Assembly: GCA_964034945.1 (NCBI GenBank)
Contig: OZ035960.1
Coordinates: 46,355,002 to 46,419,001 of the forward strand
Length of the DNA: 64,000 nt
Reading direction: 5' to 3'
From: Chrysopilus asiliformis
Lineage: Eukaryota > Arthropoda > Insecta > Diptera > Rhagionidae
Shown: one piece after another, positions 23,791 to 35,567 of the stretch
How positions within the stretch are numbered: position 1 is the stretch's first letter
Layout: each line of letters opens with the position of its first letter
Position numbers and translations under genes: made by a program
Notes under the pieces: generated by a model
Told to the model about the DNA's origin: nothing
What the model saw: the letters and a program-made list of their open reading frames with translations, nothing else
Databases searched by the model: none

Positions 23791-24111
23791 CTAGCTTGCA
23801 TACCCGTCGTTGCCGCGTTAAGTTTTCACAATTTTTTTTTGATGGTCTATGTTGGAGCTAAACTTCAGGCCAATTGGCTCGGTAGTTTCCCCGCGAAAGA
23901 GTAACATAGCGCAAAAACTAAGTTTCGAAATCACTTTACCCTTCCCCTTACTCCCCCCATCCCTCGCGCAACTTTTTCGTATGCCTATGTTCGAACCAGA
24001 ACTAGCACAGACACTCATGTCAAATTTCAAGTCAATCGGTTCAGCCGCTTTTGCGTGAAAGAGGAACAGACAGACAGACAGACACCAACTCATTTTCATA
24101 TATTAGTATGA
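23791..24111 (-). mobile_element. Helitron-like non-autonomous element, copy 1
   Basis: Read on the minus strand the element starts TCATACTAATATATG after an A and ends GGGTATGCAAGCTAG before a T, matching Helitron rules (5' TC, 3' CTAG, insertion between A and T). The interior has an ACAGAC microsatellite, TTCAAGTCAATCGGTTCAGC-type text (as seen on the + strand) and a GC-rich stretch. The 3' hairpin is damaged in this copy. Confidence 0.72.
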
Positions 24112-24260
24112 TTTAAAAAAAACCCTCCATGCTCACCCACCCAATCAAGCAGAAGAATTCTCATCTTATTTTTGACACTCAATTGTTAAAACAACTCTAC
24201 TTTAAATTATTCACAAATTCCAATTCCACTGGTTTAATTTAATATTTTACGCTAATGGCT

Positions 24261-25097
24261 ACACTCTCGAAAAAATCCGGGGACGAATTAACTCCGCCTG
24301 AAAACATAGCTAAAAGTTTAACACCGTAGCGCGGAGTTATTTTTACATTTGTATTTTACGGAGCTAAATATTCAATTTAACACCGTTTTGACCTAAATTT
24401 TAAATGAACTCCGAAAAGGAGTCAAAAATTCACTACAACCCCTTTTAGGAGTTATTTAATTGTAAAGGGTGTTCACGTTTAGAAGAGGCTTGCCAATTGG
24501 CTTCAACAGCCTATTGGGAAGGCAAATGGTTTACAATTCGAGAGGTCCCGTGTTCGAGTCCCGGCAGAGACATGTCGTCGGCTAAAAGTGAAATTGTGCT
24601 AAGTCCATTATACCAAATTTGACAGAAGAGCAATAAAAAACCTTGTTAAATCATTTTAATTTTCATTTAAAGAAAACATAGTCTCATTTAAAGAAAACTG
24701 AGCCCAATTTTTCTCATTTAAAGAAAACTCAGTGTTATTGAAAGAGGATTAAAACGATTTAACAAGGTTTTCATTGCTCTTCTGGAAAATTATACCAAAT
24801 GGACTTAGCACAATTTCACTTTTAGCCGACGATGTAAGAAACGTTTTTAACAAGTAATATTAACTTTGGAAACACGAAAAAAAACTCAAAACATATCAAA
24901 TGCTTGCAAAAAAAAGAGAATTTGTGAGGTTTTTTTTCTTGGTAATAAATTGGTTTAACACCGAAAAATTGTTAAAAATTAACACCCATAAGGAATTGTT
25001 GTGAACTCCTAGCCCGGTGCTCGATTTTCTCCAATAGGTGATGGACTCCCTCAAACTCCCTTTCGGTGCGTAATCGACTCCATTTTTTCGAGAGTGT
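24261..25097. mobile_element. Composite inverted-repeat element with ACACTCTCGAAAAAAT ends
   Basis: Termini ACACTCTCGAAAAAAT / ATTTTTTCGAGAGTGT lie 837 bp apart, and ACTCC/GGAGT motifs cluster near both. Inside is a second inverted pair (24576-24660 and 24749-24832; TCGTCGGCTAAAAGTGAAAT and its complement) around three copies of CTCATTTAAAGAAAAC. A tRNA-like B-box, GTTCGAGTCCC, is at 24552-24562. Confidence 0.62.
24490..24575 (+). repeat. Possible tRNA-derived (SINE-like) segment
   Basis: The segment contains GTTCGAGTCCCGGC, matching the RNA polymerase III B-box of tRNA genes, about 40 bp after a weak A-box-like TTGGCTTCAACAGCC. It does not fold as a complete tRNA by eye and has no clear tail, so it could be chance or an old tRNA-derived SINE head captured by the surrounding element. 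Confidence 0.3.
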
Positions 25098-27764
25098 ATC
25101 AGACAAATGTATCGTCTATGATTTCATTCACATGCATGTCTCAAAAAAAAAACAACAAGATAAATTTTGAAAGCATTTCGAATGTAATTTAACGCTCGAT
25201 CCACTAATAATTGTCTATGGAAGTTAATTTGCTTGAATATAATGAGCTAAAATAAAAATAATGTAATAGGATTTTTTCTCTGAAATCAAAATTATTTCCA
25301 TCAAAATTGTAGAGAATGTGTCATTTTGATGGTATAATTTGGTGCACAGACAAAATCAGACCTTCACTCCTTCGATATTAACCTAAAGCCCAGCAAAGCA
25401 CACGCGGTGCGATGCACGGGCCATCATTTAAAGACAAAATAATTGCGTTCAATCCACTCTCAAGATGATGAAGAAGAAGTTTTTCTTCGCCCGAATCGTC
25501 AATGAGTCAACATCAATATAATATGAATGTTTCTATCTATCTATAGTGATAGTAGTGGCCATAGTTGTCTATTAGTATGTTTCATCATAAAATCAGAGAC
25601 GGACTTAATGTCTTTTGATGCTAATGGTGAATATGTTTTTTTTTATGTTGGCAACCACATAAACATACATAAAAGATTCTAGGCAACCGCGAATGATTTG
25701 ACTATCGTTAGATCAGTCTTTTTTCGGATTGTATGGCTCCGTACTTACATTAAAGGTATAACAAAACGAACATTCAATGAAACTACGGATGTTTCTCTGT
25801 TGATACATTAACCAGAGCTCTTTTTGTTATATTCAAATTTAAGGTCCCGAATATTATGAACGATGAGAAATAATAACAATAAAAAAAATCAAATTAAGTT
25901 TTTGCTTCAAATATTTGTGTGCGGCTGATAATTACATGTCAATTAGGTAGAATTCTGTTTTGTACGCTCGGTAAGCATTTGTACTGCCCGCAAGGAAGGA
26001 ATCAACCAACATCTTTTAGATAAATGCTTTAAAAGATGAATTTACATAATTCCTATAAATAGCTAGACATCATTTGGCTTTCAAGGAATTTGGGAAAATA
26101 CAAAACTCTTATTTGATGGAAAGGTATGCATGCTTAATTTTGTATGCTCTTTGACCTTGAACTTAGATGCGATGATTAACATATTCGGCAGGAAGCACTT
26201 TGTTCGAGTAATTAAATAATTAAAAAATATTCAAAGTCTTTTTTTCCACAATCAAACAGTTTAGAGATCAAGAAATATCCAAAATTGGCGCCAAACATAA
26301 TCACGGATTTAAGTGATTGATTTTATCTTCTATAATTTCTTACCGTTACACTGAAATATTTCTTCGAATATTACATTACTCGAAAATTTAGAAATTTTCT
26401 TTTAGCTCCTTGCACGTAGGTAGTGTTTATACAAATTTTAGTTCTTATCTGTCAATGGCTTACCTAGAGATGCACCATCCCACAATGGAGGGGCAACGGC
26501 CCATAAGGTTTTAGGTTGTATTTTTTTTTATTTTTTAAAGTTTTAGGGCCCCAAAGATCATTCCAGTAATAAAAAGTTTCAACATATCTATGGATTTTCA
26601 ATTTAAAATCAGCAAATTAAAATATAACAAAAATCAAGTAGATAAGTTATATTTGATGTTTTTCTTTTCGTAAATTTGCCCCATATTTTAATATCAGTTG
26701 TCATCAACACAAAATTTTCCTCTGCAATATTTAGTTTCGAGAAAAATATATTTTCAAATATCTCGAGAATCATTAAAGATACGTAAAAACCGTTAAAGCA
26801 AAAATTGCCGGAGATTTTATTTGCTTTAAATTTGGTTAGGTGCAATTTTTCTCAAAAACGTTTCTTCAAAGTTTTTATGCTATTAATGGGTTTTTATGGG
26901 GAAAAAAAACTTGCGCAAAAAAAACTTTAACCCAGCTAAACGACGGTTATGCATCTAGAAAAACACTAAAAATCTAATTAGAGTGTATGTAAATTGTCAT
27001 TGAACAACATGAAAGTTTTCCAATTGGATTTTTATGTGTGCAAAAGCGATGTGTATTCTTAGAAGTTACGTGTGAAGAAGAAATTCGGAGCTATATAAAT
27101 ACTTGATGTTTGGTTTATGTCTTAGATAATACCATTTTTCGCATTGACAGAATTTTCAAAATTATTTCCTACAGTATCCAATTACAGAAAAAATTCAATA
27201 AATACTTCTTATTGAAGTGTTTTATGACTCATAAAACCATAAAAAATAATTTTCTAAATTTTCATTAGTCGCAATTAAATTTTCTTCGTTTTTCTTTATT
27301 TGTCTCGTAGTCCTAGTCTGATGATTGCATAGATTTAGGCATTTTCAGTTTTAAATATTTGGTGTGATTACCTCAGGATTTACGTGGACAGTTTGACACG
27401 ATTTAAACAATGTTTTTTTTTAAAAATTGTTTTTTGGCTTTTGATATGTATTTCACACTGTTATGTATAAGGCATTAACAAATAACATTATGCTCGTCAT
27501 TTTAATAACCAAAGTCTTTCCAGTGGTGCATTTTTGCAACAGCATGTGTCAGCAGGATCAGAATCAATTTTTTGTTTAACTACTCAAAAAAATCTTGTTC
27601 GATGTCTCGTCTATTTCAGATAATGGCAATAAATTTGTAGACAAAACAGAGCTTTACATTTGGAGAGTAACGCTTCAGGAATCGTAAACATAAAAATAAT
27701 GTTCTGCAATGTATTAAGATAGATACAGCATGTTTTGAAAATATTTCTATATACTGAAACAATC
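25098..27764. other. Intronic stretch without recognised features
   Basis: AT-rich with a few mixed-composition patches (25370-25560). No frames, hairpins or repeat families could be supported. Confidence 0.5.
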
Positions 27765-28271
27765 AGGGTATTCACAGTCGTCTTTTAAATTGCGGGTAAA
27801 TTTACCGCTCGGTAATTCAGTCAAATTTAACAGATTTTTACCGAGACGGTAATTTGGTTCATGTAAAAATGAATTACCGGATTCGGTAATTGTATACATG
27901 CCTTGAGTCGTGTTTTCCGGCCCGGTTATTCGGTATCGGTATCAAGAATCAACCGCGAGTGGCGCTAGTAATGTTTTTAGTTGTCAAATTTTCTCGCTGG
28001 TTTTTTGTTAATCTCATCGGACTGATGCATTTTTTTTCAATTTTGATAGCCGTTGCCACAATAGAAATTCAAAAGAATACATCAAACATGGATTTAAAGG
28101 CATGTGACATATTTTACAATCAAATTCGCAGTTCATGATTTGGTCACGTATCAAATAAAAGCGCTGTTCTCAAATCTGTGCTGTGGGATGTTCACAGCAA
28201 AATATTTTCAGTCTTTTAATATTACCGAAAATACCGAATACCGAAAATTAAAAGAGGATTGTGAATACCCT
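27765..28271. mobile_element. Inverted-repeat element with AGGGTATTCACA ends
   Basis: Terminal repeats AGGGTATTCACAGTCGTCTT and, inverted, AGGGTATTCACAATCCTCTT are about 24 bp. The interior repeats TACCG/CGGTAAT motifs in both orientations (TTTACCGCTCGGTAATTC, ACCGGATTCGGTAATTG, CCGAAAATACCGAATACCG). It is about 507 bp. The short frames inside do not look coding. Confidence 0.65.
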
Positions 28272-29846
28272 CCATTTCATACTTCCACGAAAAGTCTGCA
28301 AAAAAACATCGATGTACAAAAATTTAACCAAAACAATACAAGCTAATTTCTAAATGAACATATGCTCCCCAAAACTGATTTATGCTGTCATTTTGTAAGA
28401 CTTTTAATTTGATAAAAAATCTATTAAATTGACAAAAGAATGTTGTTAAGTCAGACGGGTAATTTTTATCTAATAAAACATTTATCAATTTGATAAAAAC
28501 AATTTTCTTAAAACTGTGTTTGTTAATCCGATAAAGAAATTGTTCATTTAATTTTTTTTTTTGATCAGACTGATAAAATTATTTATCATAGTAATAAAAT
28601 TTTGTTGATTTGATAAAAAACAAATTTATTAAAATTTAACAACAGTCAGATAAAAATCAGATAAAAATTTTCGCTAGATGTCTTTAAGGTGTGATAGACT
28701 GGCGCCACGTAATAACTTGAGTAAAACTAACATACATGTTCCAACAAGCCCTTAACAGTGAGATTTTTATCGGTTTTCCTTGGCCACATTTCGATTTTAG
28801 TTGTCCAATTTGATGACAAAATACTAAGAAGAAGTCAAAAAGGAATAAAACCCTAGCCAATAATTTGCCTTTGTGAGATCATTCAAATTTGTTGCAAACG
28901 CCAAATGTTTTGTAAAAAAAAACAGGGAATCCAAAGCAAACCTAGAAATCAGGGGATGATATACGATTCGGCATAATTTTTTGTTACTTTAAGTTGGTAT
29001 TTTTTTTCTGGTCCTGGCACCTTTATGACTTTCAAACGATTCAACCTACATGGCAGCGGCCAATTTGCCTATGGCACTTATTACTGTTTTTAGCTTCTCT
29101 GTTTTTTTGGTCAACATTTTTTTAAATCGATTATCAGGAACTCTGACCATTGTGGAACCCACGACTCTCGGCTGGTGCCCTTTTTAATTTGTGTGTGAAT
29201 TTTCGGTGCGACTTTGGAATCACTTTTTGTCTTCGTTTCGTACAGAAGTGAACTTTATAGAAGTGCACAAAAGGGATGACTTTTTGGCTTGTTACCTGCA
29301 TTTTACCATCAGAGATATTTGCTTACCTGTGCCGGACCATAGGGTTTTTTTTTATTATTCTTCGATTAGGTCTGCAACTGCCTCACCCGCTAACCTAAAA
29401 CGGTTTTTTCTGCTTATTTCGGTTTATAAAGAGCTGAAAGAAGGAAATGCTAATAACTACTTGCAGAGGATGCAGATGATTTGGCTCTTTTGATCCTTTT
29501 ATGCTGCGGTTATTTATGGACTTAGAGTTTGATATGTGACTTATAATTGCTACGGTTCGACTTTAGGAAAATGCAAAATTTATAAGCGCAATGGGGAAAA
29601 TCTCACTTGCTTTAAATCATTGAGATGTTGCGTAATTTGCTCCGCATTATACAAAGTAAGATTTTAAACGATTTATCGTAAAATTGTCTGTGTTTATTTA
29701 AATAATTTAATAAAAATAAAAAATTATCCTCTCGGGTTAATCCATATCAAATGAACGTGTAAAAAAATTGGTTTTTTGTTTCGGATTTCTTATAAATTTC
29801 AATGTTGTATGGTAATTTCACTTGCATAATTAAAAAATAACAAAAG
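28272..29846. other. Intronic stretch with a degenerate TTGATAAAA repeat
   Basis: Between 28390 and 28680 the sequence repeats (T)TTGATAAAA(A)-type motifs in both orientations, similar to 35830-36250 (TTGACAAAATT). The 100-codon frame at 29191 has no recognised domain and is not called. Confidence 0.4.
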
Positions 29847-30328
29847 CTATAATTGCCAATCTGGCAATTATTGAAAACCCGTACGGTGATATTCGTATCA
29901 AAATTCGAACAGTTGTACCAAAATTACACTTTGAAGTCAAACTTTCCAACAAGATTTTTTAAAATTTATTCGAATCGAATTTTGATGTATGGATAAGATG
30001 CACCGTTTTTGAGATATTCACAAAAAACGTTTTCGTTCGTATGGGGGGTACCCCCCTAATGTTCCATTTTTGCCCCTGAACGAGCTTAGCCTCGCATTTT
30101 ACGAAAAACGGATCTGCGCAAAATTTCAAGTCTCTAGCTCAATCCGTGCGCCCGCGATCCGCGCCACAGACAGACGGACAGACGGACGGACGGACATGCT
30201 AAATTCAACTTTTTTTATCATTCTAAACACACTGGTGTAATTAATTTTTGTGTGTGATGACGGGATCTTGGCGTTACAAACGGTAAAGCAAAGTTAATAT
30301 ACCCTTTGGTTTCACCATACGGGTATAC
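29847..30328 (+). repeat. Repeat family 2, first unit of a head-to-tail pair
   Basis: It starts AAAGCTATAATTGCCAATCT, includes TTTTGATGTATGGATAAGAT (lacking about 60 bp present in the next unit), ATGGGGGGTACCCCCC, GCCACAGACAGACGGACAGA and ends GGTTTCACCATACGGGTATA. It is directly followed by a second unit in the same orientation. Confidence 0.8.
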
Positions 30329-30330
30329 TA

Positions 30331-30958
30331 AAAAACATAACAAAAGCTATAATTGCCAATCTGGCAATCATTGGAGACCCGTATGGTGATATTCGTATCA
30401 AAATTCGAATAGTTATACCAAAATTCCACTTTGAAGTCAAACTTTCCAATAAGATTTTTTAAAATTTATTCTAATCGGATTTTGATGTATGGGAGTTTTA
30501 TGTAGAATCATATCCTAAATAACTTTTGTTCTTGCACTTTTTTGATAAGATCCACCGTTTTTGAGATATTCACAAAAAACATTTTCGTTTGTATGGGGGG
30601 TACCCCCCCTAATGGTCCATTTTTGCCCAGTAACGAACTTAGCCTCGCATTTTACGAAAAACGGATCTGTGCAAACTTTCAAGTCTCTAGCTCAATCCGT
30701 GCGCCCGCAATCCGCGCCACAGACAGACAGACGGACGGACAGACGGACAGACGGACAGACGGACAGACGGACAGACGGACAGACGGACGGACAGACGGAC
30801 AGACGGACGGACAGACGGACGGACATGCAAAAATTAAATATTTTTATCATTCTAAACACACTGGTGTAATTATTTTTTTTGTGCGATGACGGGATCTTGG
30901 CGTTACAAACGGTAAGGCAAAGTTAATATACCCTTTGGTTTCACCATACGGGTATAAA
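30331..30958 (+). repeat. Repeat family 2, second unit of the pair
   Basis: It is collinear with the preceding unit and longer, keeping TTATGTAGAATCATATCCTA and AACTTTTGTTCTTGCAC. It carries a long GACGGACA array at 30718-30825. Two overlapping 100-115-codon frames (30542-30889) only reflect the repeat. It ends TTCACCATACGGGTATAAAA. Confidence 0.82.
30718..30825 (+). repeat. (GACGGACA)n microsatellite in family 2
   Basis: About 108 bp of GACGGACA/GACAGACG units with single-base variants. The array length differs between family-2 copies, so it is expected to be unstable. Confidence 0.9.
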
Positions 30959-33798
30959 AAACACTGCATCTCTGCATTTTTTATAAGCTTTGAGTGTACA
31001 TTACATTAGGTGAGCTAAATTTGAAAGAAATCCGAGACAAATTTTTTTACCCGTTCCCTTGACATGGAATCACTCTAACAACTTGCGATCAAACTTATAA
31101 AATGCATTCTATTTTTATTTTTTTTGGAGTTTTTAGTTAAAATTTCTTAGAATGCGATCCGTCAATTCAGATCCAGGTAAAAAAAATCACACAAGTACAC
31201 AAGAATGTAAAATTTTGCTATATTTTTTAATAAATCAATTTACACCCATCCCCCAACTTACACCGTAGATACGTTCTAAGGACCATCGTGCAAGGAAAAT
31301 CGAGTAAAAAGATCAGAAAAAAGGTAAAAAAGTTCATAAAACTTAAACTTATATAAAATTGGGCTTTAAGATATTAAGTTACAGTAGGAGAAAATAGCAA
31401 GTGGTTTAGTAATAGACCACGAAATTCGACTTTTTAAAAAAACCGCCTTTTTTATCACTCTTGGTTAACGAAATTTTAGAAAAAGCTGTTCATAAAATAC
31501 GTCATCCTCGTAATGGGGGGAAGTGTATAAAAGTCCATATGAAAATCGCGAAAAATCATGATGGAGTTGGAAAGTCGTTTTTCGCGGGAGAATTTTTTTC
31601 CATTTGCAGAGAGATAGGGTAAATGTACATAATTCGCTATTTTGAAGCTCGAAAATTTAAAAACATTTTTATATTGTGTCATTATGCTGAAGTGCTTATT
31701 TATCGAAAACCTTCATTTTTTCGGGAAATTTCTGGGTGAAATTCTAACAATTTAAATAAAAATAGAAAGTTTCAAATGCATATAATTCGGAGTAGTTCGC
31801 AGATTAAAATAGTATTCACAGTTTTAAGATTTTTTTTTTCATAGAAATTTGAATGAATTCTTTAATCATTGGGCATTAATGACAGCAAAAAATAATTTTT
31901 ATCCTTATTAAAAAGCTTTAATGAGTATCCATCTTCATTAATTTTTTGACGGTAAAAAATAACAATAAATTGCGAATGTAAATACCTAAAAGTTGTGGAA
32001 AGTAGTGGCGAATGCATGAATATTTTCTATTCTTTAATGACCGCAATTTTCTTATTTTATAAAAAATAAAGAGAGACGATCCACATCTGGAGCTACGGTC
32101 CGAATTATGTACACTTACCTTAATTATCATATTTGCCGTGTTGTCTGAAAATTTAATTTAATTTATATTTCTGGAATGAACTTTTTTCTCTGTCAGTAAG
32201 AAAAACCGCAAAAACTTTTCTTTAAAGATTAGTTCTTTACAAAGCTCGCCAGCTAATCAACGATTCATCTAAAAAAAAACTTTGATTGTTAATAATTTTT
32301 CTATACCCGCATACCTAGATGTATTCATTCTTTAAATCCATTTGGATCTAAGGTAATTTTCTCAAGCTACCACTCAATTAAGCGCACAGTGCACCTAATG
32401 AGGCGAGCTCATCTTCAACCAATTGCCATTATTGAAGTTAAGTAACAAAATTAAAATAAATAAAAAGTTAAAGACATGCGACTTAATTTTCCTCACTTTA
32501 CCGCAATATGATGAAATTACTTAGCATGTGTACAGATATATTAGGTATATGTGGAGTGAATATGGTGGTTTCTTAAAAGATGATGGCCGGCGATATTCTT
32601 GTTGAAAAGATTTCGAGTGCATTACAACGACAACCAATGATCCAAACTCTCCCATGACCTTGCCTTAAGACAAGTCCATATGAAAATTCGATCCATCGAT
32701 ATATAGTGGAGTAATATCTGCCAGAGGCTAAAGTATCTTATCGTATTCTAAAGTCAAGTCCGATAGTCCGTCTTTATAGTCTTTACTGCTGTTGTGCATA
32801 ATCTCGGAATTGGCCTCTTAATCTTCCGTTGTGGTGTGGCTTTTAAAAAGGGTAAACGAGAGGTGTACACGTATATTATTATTATTAATATTTTTTTATT
32901 TTGCTTGCTTGCATTACCATCATTTCAGGTTGATTTTATACCTTCTGGTAAGCAAGGATTATTGGTACGATCGGACGGCCCTTTTGCTGCTGCTGTGGAT
33001 CAAAATCGTTATTTTTGAAATATCTTCTTTGCTACATTGAGACGATATGTTGTATTCATTTTAAGGGAAATCAGAAAAGATAACACTACCGTACTAAACT
33101 CAATTATTTAATTGTTGTTGTTGCAGTTAAAATTTGCTACGTATGCATACCAACGTTTGTAAAAGGCAGATTCAGACCAGTCAAGTTCAGAATTTTTGAA
33201 TAAAAACCAGTGATAGCTGCTTCTCAGATTTTTCTTCGTTTTCTTTAGTTTTGCTTTTCATACTCTTTTTTTATATTCAACACCCGCTGCCGCTTGATAT
33301 TGCCTTTTGGGGCATGTTTTCTTGCAACATGCATGCCGCCAACGTTCCTTACTGATGTTTTTCTACCTGTTTTAAAAACTCGTATAGGTACAGGTGTAAG
33401 ACTTAGCCGGTAGGTAATTAGGTTTAAATGGGCAACTTTGGCTATCCTTCGTCGTGGACTCGTATTGCCGTTCTAATAATATTCATTTATTATTTACATT
33501 TAATTTCCATTGTTATTTTATTATTATTTGTACAAATTTGCTTTAATGGCCTGATGTTTACATTATTTTGTTTTCTTCATTACCAACGCGGATTTTAATC
33601 GAGATTGTAAAAAAGTTTCAAGTGGTCAACATTTAATCAAATTACATAAATCGGCAAAAACAATAGGCTTAGATCGGCATCATTTAAATAGCTGGGCGAG
33701 CTACAAGCAGAGTACAGGCAAGGTACAGGCAAGGTACAGGCGAAATACAGGCGAAATACAGGCACGGTACAGGCAAGAATGAGAATCGATGAGCCTGT
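30959..33798. other. Intronic stretch without recognised features
   Basis: AT-rich. A short GTAGATACGTTCTAAGGACC segment at 31265 resembles Tigger-like interiors but has no partner. A GTACAGGCAAGGTACAGGCG series occurs at 33711-33775 just before the hairpin. Confidence 0.45.
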
Positions 33799-33953
33799 TG
33801 ACATTGGTTGAAATAGTCCGCCTAAGTCTGACAGAAACTTGCAACATTTAGGCAAGGTGAGGAAGTGGGACTGAGTCCCACTTCCTCACCTTGGCTTAAT
33901 GTTGTCAGTTTCTGTCAGAATTAGGCGGACTATTTCAACTTCAACCAATCTGA
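33799..33953. repeat. Long near-perfect hairpin
   Basis: The arms of about 75 bp meet at GTGGGAC-TGA-GTCCCAC (33865-33881). Matching blocks include GGTTGAAATAGTCCGCCTAA, CTGACAGAAACT, CAACATT and CAAGGTGAGGAAGTGGGAC with their complements. One 6-nt insertion and a few mismatches separate the arms. It ends 20 bp left of the P-like element's target duplication. Confidence 0.85.
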
Positions 33954-33981
33954 CCATGGTCTATGAGAGATAGGCCAATAC

Positions 33982-35066
33982 CCATGAATCAAATACAACA
34001 GATTGCGCAAAGACGAGTTTCATTTTGGTAAACTTCTGCGCATGTCGTCACAAGAGCGTACTGAAATGTCATTGATATGAGATTTGTTCTGTTTTCGCCT
34101 GAAAACTGGAATTTATTCTGTTTGCTGCAATATAAATATTATTTATTTTTATAAATAGTAAAAAAAATAGTCAAACAACAACAATGCCTGTGAATTTTTA
34201 CTACACTTTGTGAAAATAAATGAAACATAGCTAAAATTTCTAGGTTAGAATTTTTTTATTTTTCCTTTTTCTTGTAGTTAAATGTTCACAGGGTTCTTTA
34301 TTCAATTTACGTATACGAAAATACATCCTCGATGTGAAAAAAGTTTTTTTTACTTTAATATCACAATTATCTAAAGATTCAGACAGTGTTTCAGACATGA
34401 TGAACCCATGAATAAGCATTGATTGCTTTGTCATGCAAAGGCTCCTCGTTTTGTTGTAATAAATCAGCAACTAATAGTTTTGACTGCTTTTCAGCCATTC
34501 TGGTTGTCCGACTTGAAGATGCAACAGTTTCGGAAATGCTAAATAAAGTTGGAATAGCATTTACCTTCAATTTCCGATTACGTATAAACTCTGTAAAATA
34601 TAAATATTACTTAGTTTTGCTAAAATTTGCTGATATCTTACCCATTTCATACTGTATATTATTTTCGAAGCAATCAGGTACAAAATGTAGGCTACAAATT
34701 CTCGCAGTTTTTATATTAAATGTATCCTTTCTTTAACAGAAGTTTGTTTATTTCCTCAATAAAAGTTTGTCCTTGGGAAATGTATGGAAACTCGTCTTTT
34801 CACTGCCTTTCTTTTCGTTGTTGCACACCGCACAAACACCCATTTCAATGTCTTAAATATTAAACACTTAGTTCTTGAGGTTAGTTTTGATATTACAGCA
34901 CTTTTAATTACTTTTCAAACACTTAAAACTGAGATAAAACCACAAATTCTAAATTTTCCATAGACTTATTAAAGATTTACGCGCAGCTGACGTCACAATC
35001 TCTTGAGAGCAAAAATCCAACATGGCGGACCTGCGCAATGCGCAATCTGTTGTATTTGATTCATGG
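33982..35066 (-). mobile_element. P-element-like transposon with THAP frame and 8-bp target duplication (1085 bp)
   Basis: Both ends carry a perfect inverted repeat of 28 bp that begins CCATGAATCAAATACAACAG. The 8 bases GCCAATAC occur directly outside each end (33974-33981 and 35067-35074); because of flanking C/G ambiguity the duplication could be read as up to 10 bp. An 8-bp duplication, a terminal repeat starting CATGA and an encoded THAP DNA-binding domain all fit the P-element superfamily, and the GGCCAATAC site resembles the known GC-rich P target consensus GGCCAGAC. The catalytic part of a P transposase is absent in 1.1 kb, so this is a deletion derivative that kept only the DNA-binding end. 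Confidence 0.85.
34391..34843 (-). pseudogene. THAP zinc-finger domain reading frame, two exons, two internal stops
   Basis: Translation from the ATG at 34843 gives MGVCAVCNNEKKG, then TSFHTFPKD, TARICSLHFVPDCFE and, after splicing, KLKVNAIPTLF. These are the landmarks of the THAP domain in order: the C-x2-C pair (residues 4 and 7), the FHxFPKD strand, the C-x2-H pair (residues 50 and 53) and an AVPTIF-like box. All four zinc ligands are kept. A 51-bp intron (34591-34641) with GTAAG donor and TTTTACAG acceptor joins in frame and restores the AVPTIF-like segment. Stops occur at codons 32 and 37 in the same frame, without a frameshift. After the domain the frame runs through a short KQSKLLVADLLQQNEE segment and stops at 34391-34393 (133 codons in all). 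It is a broken DNA-binding protein of the surrounding P-like element; no catalytic region follows. Confidence 0.85.
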
Positions 35067-35256
35067 GCCAATACCAGCAATGAAGAGAGCGTAAAGGATG
35101 TTCGGGTGTAACGCTTTTATAGATAACGACTCTCACTCTCTTGCGATGGACGAGACGCTGGCGATGCAGGGAGTATGCAATAAGGAGAGTGACAAACACA
35201 AAAGAATCAGAATTCGTTGCCTGCTTGTCGTCATCGGATTTGTACCTGCCGTTTCA

Positions 35257-35567
35257 CATATCATCGGTGATAGTACAATACCGCGTATGAGCAGTTTGTA
35301 AATACCGCGTATCTACATTTTGAATATTTTACAGCGGGAAGAAAAAGTTTGGATTTGCCGCCAACTTCACAACAATGACAGATACGCAATATTGTTTCGT
35401 TAGCCAAATAGCGGTTACCTATTGAATAATTCAGATGGCATGACTCCTAAAGTAAGCAATTCATCACTTCGAACATTTAGGCCCGAAATCTCAAAATTGC
35501 TACTTTTGTAGATACGCGGTATTTACAAACTGCTCATACGCGGTATTGCACTATCACCGACGATATG
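35257..35567. mobile_element. Foldback element with about 60-bp arms
   Basis: The left arm 35257-35316 (CATATCATCGGTGATAGTAC, then AATACCGCGTATGAGCAGTT, AATACCGCGTATCTAC) is repeated inverted at 35508-35567 with two mismatches. AATACCGCGTAT occurs twice per arm. The 190-bp middle is unique. No target duplication was identified. Confidence 0.7.

Noticed and set aside
24490..24575. A functional tRNA gene
   Set aside because: Only the B-box is convincing; no acceptor stem or anticodon arm could be paired by eye.
30542..30889. Frames of 102 and 115 codons ending in TDRRTDGQ repeats
   Set aside because: They lie inside repeat family 2 and reflect the GACGGACA array. The same frames appear in the copy at 55356-55613.
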